Positions 60,673 to 64,000 of a DNA stretch of 64,000 bases are shown piece by piece. Source of the stretch: Phyllobacteriaceae bacterium. GTDB taxonomy: Bacteria > Pseudomonadota > Alphaproteobacteria > Rhizobiales > Rhizobiaceae. The position numbers and the translations under genes are program-made. Positions within the stretch are counted from its first letter, which is position 1; each line of letters starts with the position of its first letter. The stretch covers positions 1 through 64,000 of the forward strand of contig PAPF01000034.1 of NCBI GenBank assembly GCA_002708825.1, given 5' to 3'. The notes beneath the pieces are model-generated. The model did no database searches. It saw only the letters and a list, made by a program, of their open reading frames with translations, and was not told where the DNA came from.

Positions 60673-61236
60673 TCAGGCGGGCGTGCCGGACAGACGCAGG
60701 AACCGCATCACGGTATCGCCCCAGCGGCGCTCGTCGACAAGGTCGAAGCCCGGCCATTCCAGCGGTGCGCCGGCGGCTTCCTCGACGATGCACAGGGCGT
60801 CGGGCACAAGCCAGCCACCGGTTCGCGCGGCTTCCAAAGCAAGGGTGGCCAGACCCTTGCCATAGGGAGGATCGGCGAACATCAGCGAAAAGGGCTGCAT
60901 GGTGCCGACAGCGCCCAGCGTGGTGGCGTCGCGGCGGAAGATGCGCGCCACGCCCTGGAGGCCGAGCGTCTCGATATTCGTGCGCAGCAAGGCCCTGCCT
61001 TCCGCCGACTGTTCCACGAAGAGCGCGAAGGCAGCCCCGCGTGACAGGGCTTCGAGGCCCAGCGCGCCGGTTCCGGAAAAGAGATCGAGCACGCGGGCGC
61101 CGTCGAGGACGTCGCCATCACCGTGGGCGATGATGTTGAACAGGGCCTCGCGGGTGCGGTCCGTGGTCGGGCGTATGGCGCTGGACCTGGGCGCGGCAAG
61201 CACCCTGCCCTTCAGCCGCCCGCCGCCGATGCGCAT
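60673..61236 (-). CDS. rsmD: 16S rRNA (guanine(966)-N(2))-methyltransferase RsmD
   Basis: A 187-aa SAM-dependent methyltransferase. N-terminal [16 protein letters not shown] and [14 protein letters not shown] are RsmD signatures. [22 protein letters not shown] binds SAM, and [10 protein letters not shown] is the DPPY catalytic motif. It methylates G966 of 16S rRNA during 30S assembly. It lies 10 nt after rluB. Confidence 0.93.
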   Translation of the reverse strand: MRIGGGRLKGRVLAAPRSSAIRPTTDRTREALFNIIAHGDGDVLDGARVLDLFSGTGALGLEALSRGAAFALFVEQSAEGRALLRTNIETLGLQGVARIFRRDATTLGAVGTMQPFSLMFADPPYGKGLATLALEAARTGGWLVPDALCIVEEAAGAPLEWPGFDLVDERRWGDTVMRFLRLSGTPA

Positions 61237-61246
61237 GGATCAACCC

Positions 61247-62830
61247 TCATTGCCGCCCCTTGGGCCCGCCCCTGGAGCCGCCACCTGGCCCGCCTTTGGG
61301 TCCACTGCGCGGCTTGCCGGCGGGACGGCCCGATGGCTTGCCCCCCGGCTTTCCTGCCGGACGCCCGCCTTCAGGCCGGCGCTCGCGCGCCGGACCACGG
61401 GGGCCGGCATCGCGCGGGCCGGCACCGCGTCCCTTTTCCTCGCGGCCGCCTTCACGCGCGGGCCCGTAACCGCTCTTGCCAGCCGGTTTTCCGCCGGGCT
61501 TCTTGCTCCCGGATGCCGGGCGGGCGCCCGGCGCGCGCCAGACATGGGCGCCGCGCGCCTCCTCGCCAAACTTGTTTTCCCGGGGCCGGTCGCCGCCCTC
61601 GCGCGCACCGGACCTCTCGCCGGCGTTGCGCTCGTCGCGGCTCCTGTGCGGGCGGTCGCCCTCCTCGAAGCGGCGCGGGCGGCGATCGTCGCGATCCTCA
61701 CGCGGGCGGCGGGGGCGTTCGCCGTCCTCATCGCGACGGGGACCCGACTGGAACCGGCCACGGCGGCGGATCAGGCCGCCTTCCTCCTCGCGGGGTTCCT
61801 CGCGCCGGGGACGCGTCTGCAGCCGGTCCAGTGCCTCGGCACGGCGGTCCTCGCGGTCCCGGCGCGGCGGTCTGGCGGCCGGGCTGCGTTCGGGCTCCTC
61901 GCCCTTGCGGACCGGCTTGTTGGAAAACTCGTTGATGACGGGCGCCTCGAAATTGGCGCCGGCCTCCTCGATCAGCGTCTCGCCAAGCTGGTCGCGCAGC
62001 GCGCGTCCGCGAATCTCGCGCACCGCACCTTCTGGAAGGTCACCCAACTGGAAAGGACCGTAGGACACCCGGATCAGGCGCGTCACCTCAAGGCCGAGCG
62101 CACCCATCACGTTCTTGACCTCGCGGTTCTTGCCCTCCCGGAAGGAGATCGTCAGCCATGAGTTCGAGCCCTGCTGGCGGTCCAGGACGGCATCCATGGC
62201 GCCATAGAATACGCCGTCGACCGCAATGCCGTGCTTCAGGTCGTCCAGCCGCGTCTCGTCGACCTCGCCGTGGACGCGCACACGGTAGCGCCGCAGCCAT
62301 CCCGTGGCCGGCAGTTCCAGCACGCGGGCAAGTCCGCCGTCATTGGTGAGCAGCAGCAGGCCCTCGGTGTTGATGTCCAGCCTGCCGACGGAGACGACGC
62401 GCGGCATGCCTTCGGGCAAGGACTCGAAGACAGTCGGGCGGCCCTCAGGGTCGCGATTGGTGGTCACGAGGCCGGCCGGCTTGTTGAACAGCCAGAGACG
62501 CGTGCGTTCGATTTCCGGGATCGGATTGCCGTCGATCGCGATGCGGTCCTGGTGCGTGACGTTCAGGGCCGGGCTGTCGATGACCTTGCCATTGACCGAG
62601 ATGCGGCCGTCGGCGATCAGGCCTTCCGCCTCGCGGCGCGACGAGACACCGGCGCGGGCCAGCCGCTTGGCGATCCGCTCGCCCGCGGGCGGGGCTTCCG
62701 GCGGGGCCTCGCGGTCGAACCGCCGCGCCGGCCTGCCGCCCGGCCGCGCATGGCCCGTGCCCGCTGTCTTCTGCCGGTCGCCGAACGGCTTTCGCGGTCC
62801 GCGGGGCTTGTCTTTCCTGTCGTCGCTCAT
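61247..62830 (-). CDS. rluB: Ribosomal large-subunit pseudouridine synthase RluB-type, with long Arg/Gly-rich tail
   Basis: A 527-aa protein. A basic N-terminus is followed by an S4 RNA-binding domain ([22 protein letters not shown]), then the RluB/RluE/RsuA catalytic domain with [17 protein letters not shown]. From about residue 305 it becomes an Arg/Gly/Glu/Pro/Lys-rich low-complexity tail to the end, far longer than in E. coli RluB (about 290 aa). The tail is probably disordered and RNA-binding. The ATG at 62830 fits the start of the basic segment. Confidence 0.9.
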   Translation of the reverse strand: MSDDRKDKPRGPRKPFGDRQKTAGTGHARPGGRPARRFDREAPPEAPPAGERIAKRLARAGVSSRREAEGLIADGRISVNGKVIDSPALNVTHQDRIAIDGNPIPEIERTRLWLFNKPAGLVTTNRDPEGRPTVFESLPEGMPRVVSVGRLDINTEGLLLLTNDGGLARVLELPATGWLRRYRVRVHGEVDETRLDDLKHGIAVDGVFYGAMDAVLDRQQGSNSWLTISFREGKNREVKNVMGALGLEVTRLIRVSYGPFQLGDLPEGAVREIRGRALRDQLGETLIEEAGANFEAPVINEFSNKPVRKGEEPERSPAARPPRRDREDRRAEALDRLQTRPRREEPREEEGGLIRRRGRFQSGPRRDEDGERPRRPREDRDDRRPRRFEEGDRPHRSRDERNAGERSGAREGGDRPRENKFGEEARGAHVWRAPGARPASGSKKPGGKPAGKSGYGPAREGGREEKGRGAGPRDAGPRGPARERRPEGGRPAGKPGGKPSGRPAGKPRSGPKGGPGGGSRGGPKGRQ

Positions 62831-62895
62831 CTGGTCATTCTCTCGTGGTGGGGCTACGTAGCAAACACTGAAACGTCTTGCGAGTGAAAACAGGC

Positions 62896-63360
62896 ATGGC
62901 CGGACCGACGGGAACCGTTGCCGCACCGATGGAAATCGCGCTGGAGGAGGCCCGCGCCGCGGCTGCCCGTGGCGAGGTGCCTGTCGGCGCGGTCATCGTG
63001 CGGGACGGCACGGTCATCGCGCGGGCCGGCAACCGGACCCGCGAACTCAACGACCCGACCGCCCATGCGGAAATGCTCGTCATCCGTGAGGCCTGCCACG
63101 CGCTCGGCCAGGAGCGGCTTTCCGGCCTCGATCTCTACGTCACGCTTGAACCATGCACCATGTGCGCCGGTGCCATATCCTTCGCGCGGCTCAGGCGGCT
63201 CTACTACGGCGCGGACGATCCGAAAGGCGGGGCGGTGGCCAGCGGCGCCCGCTTCTTCGGCCAGCCGACCTGTCATCATGCGCCCGATGTTTATGCCGGA
63301 TTGAGCGAGCGCGAGGCCGCGCGCCTGCTCAAGACGTTCTTCGCAGACCGGCGAAGCTGA
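62896..63360 (+). CDS. tadA: tRNA-specific adenosine deaminase TadA
   Basis: A 154-aa zinc deaminase that makes inosine-34 in tRNA-Arg(ACG). HAE (57-59) holds the zinc ligand and catalytic Glu, and PCTMC (86-90) holds the other two ligands. [11 protein letters not shown] and the C-terminal [10 protein letters not shown] are typical. It is divergent from rluB over a 65-nt gap. ATG 62896 was chosen; an ATG at 62929 would still leave the whole domain. Confidence 0.92.
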   Translation: MAGPTGTVAAPMEIALEEARAAAARGEVPVGAVIVRDGTVIARAGNRTRELNDPTAHAEMLVIREACHALGQERLSGLDLYVTLEPCTMCAGAISFARLRRLYYGADDPKGGAVASGARFFGQPTCHHAPDVYAGLSEREAARLLKTFFADRRS

Positions 63361-63378
63361 CGCCGCCGGTCCGGCTCC

Positions 63379-64000
63379 TTACCAGGGAAGCATGTCCCGC
63401 CAGCTTGTCCTGCCTGCCTTCTTGCGGGATTCGGCCTTCAGGCGCCGCTCCTTGTCTGCCTCGTCCTCGCCCAGTTCGCCAACGGCGGCGGTCTGCGCCG
63501 GGACGCGGTATTCAAGCGGCGGTTCGGAGAGATATTTCCGGCTGACCGGGCTGCCCTGCTGGCTTTCGGCACGGCGGCGGCGGTATTCCGCCTGCGGGTC
63601 GTTCTTGCCGAAGACAGGGGTCTGGCTGGAATCGAGCTGCCGGTACTGGCCGCGTTCGGCGGCGGCCGTCGAGGTGATCATCGGTTCGCCGGGATCGCGT
63701 TCGCGGCCGCTCGACACGATCGGGCGGAACCCCGCATTGTCGCGGTTTTCCGTCGCATAACGGCGGTAGCGGGCGCGGCGCTCTTCCGGCGATTCCGGCC
63801 AGGCTTCCGAATTGGCAGCGACGATCCGTTCCTGCGGCGCAGGCAACTGGCCGGTGCTGGCCGGCTTCACCAGGGCCGGACGCGGCTCATAGTCGATTTC
63901 CGGGCCGCGCTTGGGTGCAAGCGAGACCATGCCCGACAAATCTTCCAGAAGCTGCTCGTTGGCCGTCTTGTCGGTGCCGTAGGTCGGCGAACTCATGCAG
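63379..64000 (-). CDS. Probable lipoprotein of unknown function, N-terminus outside the window
   Basis: A 205-residue open frame from MSSPTYGTDKTANEQLLEDL to GRTSWRDMLPW. The codon just before the apparent start is TGC (Cys), and the frame is still open at the window edge. CMSSPTYGTDK therefore looks like a lipobox followed by the mature sequence, and the true start with its signal peptide probably lies beyond 64000. It is rich in charged residues, Pro and Arg, with repeated RRR/ERR motifs and little hydrophobic core. I do not recognise a named family. It is convergent with tadA. Confidence 0.6.
   Translation of the reverse strand, partial: CMSSPTYGTDKTANEQLLEDLSGMVSLAPKRGPEIDYEPRPALVKPASTGQLPAPQERIVAANSEAWPESPEERRARYRRYATENRDNAGFRPIVSSGRERDPGEPMITSTAAAERGQYRQLDSSQTPVFGKNDPQAEYRRRRAESQQGSPVSRKYLSEPPLEYRVPAQTAAVGELGEDEADKERRLKAESRKKAGRTSWRDMLPW

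Overview
The window is high-GC alphaproteobacterial DNA, most likely from a Hyphomicrobiales (rhizobial, Phyllobacteriaceae-like) chromosome. The main clues are the aapJQMP amino-acid transporter next to metC, the pmbA / bisphosphate-nucleotidase-like / DUF4170 / acyltransferase / waaA / lpxK block, DUF2093, a pimFABCD operon, and a sox cluster ordered soxR-S / V-W-X-Y-Z-A-B-C-D-E-F as described in thiosulfate-oxidising rhizobiales and Paracoccus. No tRNA, rRNA or CRISPR array was seen.

Layout. 1-962: the 3' end of an IS5-family transposase joined to an AT-rich, 5'-truncated coiled-coil membrane gene. 1029-5608: aapP, aapM, aapQ and aapJ (minus strand), with a 265-bp element bounded by 32-bp inverted repeats exactly filling the aapQ-aapM gap. 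5928-7103: metC. 7104-12027: a minus-strand catabolic cluster (zeta-class GST, Rieske oxygenase, glutamine-synthetase-like ligase, SDR, FMN-binding oxidase-like protein). 12425-26944: thiosulfate oxidation, with a YeeE/YedE transporter, soxFEDCBAZYXWV, divergent soxS-soxR-soxT, and a convergent SoxH-like metallohydrolase. 27111-35299: pcaD-like hydrolase plus pimFABCD for beta-oxidation of dicarboxylic acids. 35340-39903: a BigR-type repressor divergent from a split YeeE pair, a persulfide dioxygenase, a DUF442 protein and a SulP transporter. 40008-44242: a TRAP transporter with two tandem solute-binding paralogues. 44453-45600: divergent Lrp and MarR regulators. 45696-47076: TDT/SLAC1-type transporter plus truncated haemoglobin. 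47128-64000: housekeeping genes (mutL, lpxK, waaA, pmbA, a Kef-type antiporter, a patatin, an M16 peptidase pair, rsmD, rluB, tadA) and the start of a probable lipoprotein gene.

How it works together. The dominant theme is inorganic sulfur: periplasmic thiosulfate oxidation by SoxXA, SoxYZ, SoxB and SoxCD with SoxEF; redox maintenance by SoxV, SoxW and SoxS; sulfur-anion transport by four YeeE-family proteins; persulfide oxidation by the BigR-type unit; and probable sulfate or sulfite movement by SulP and TDT proteins. SoxR and the BigR-like repressor both carry the cysteine pair at residues 41 and 107. AT-rich inverted repeats with shared words lie in front of bigR/pmpA, in the soxW-soxX gap, in the soxB-soxC gap and in front of the TDT-haemoglobin pair. 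This suggests one sulfur-responsive regulon reaching beyond sox, which is the most interesting hypothesis from this window. Secondary leads are the glutamine-synthetase-like/Rieske pair and the terminal-inverted-repeat element.
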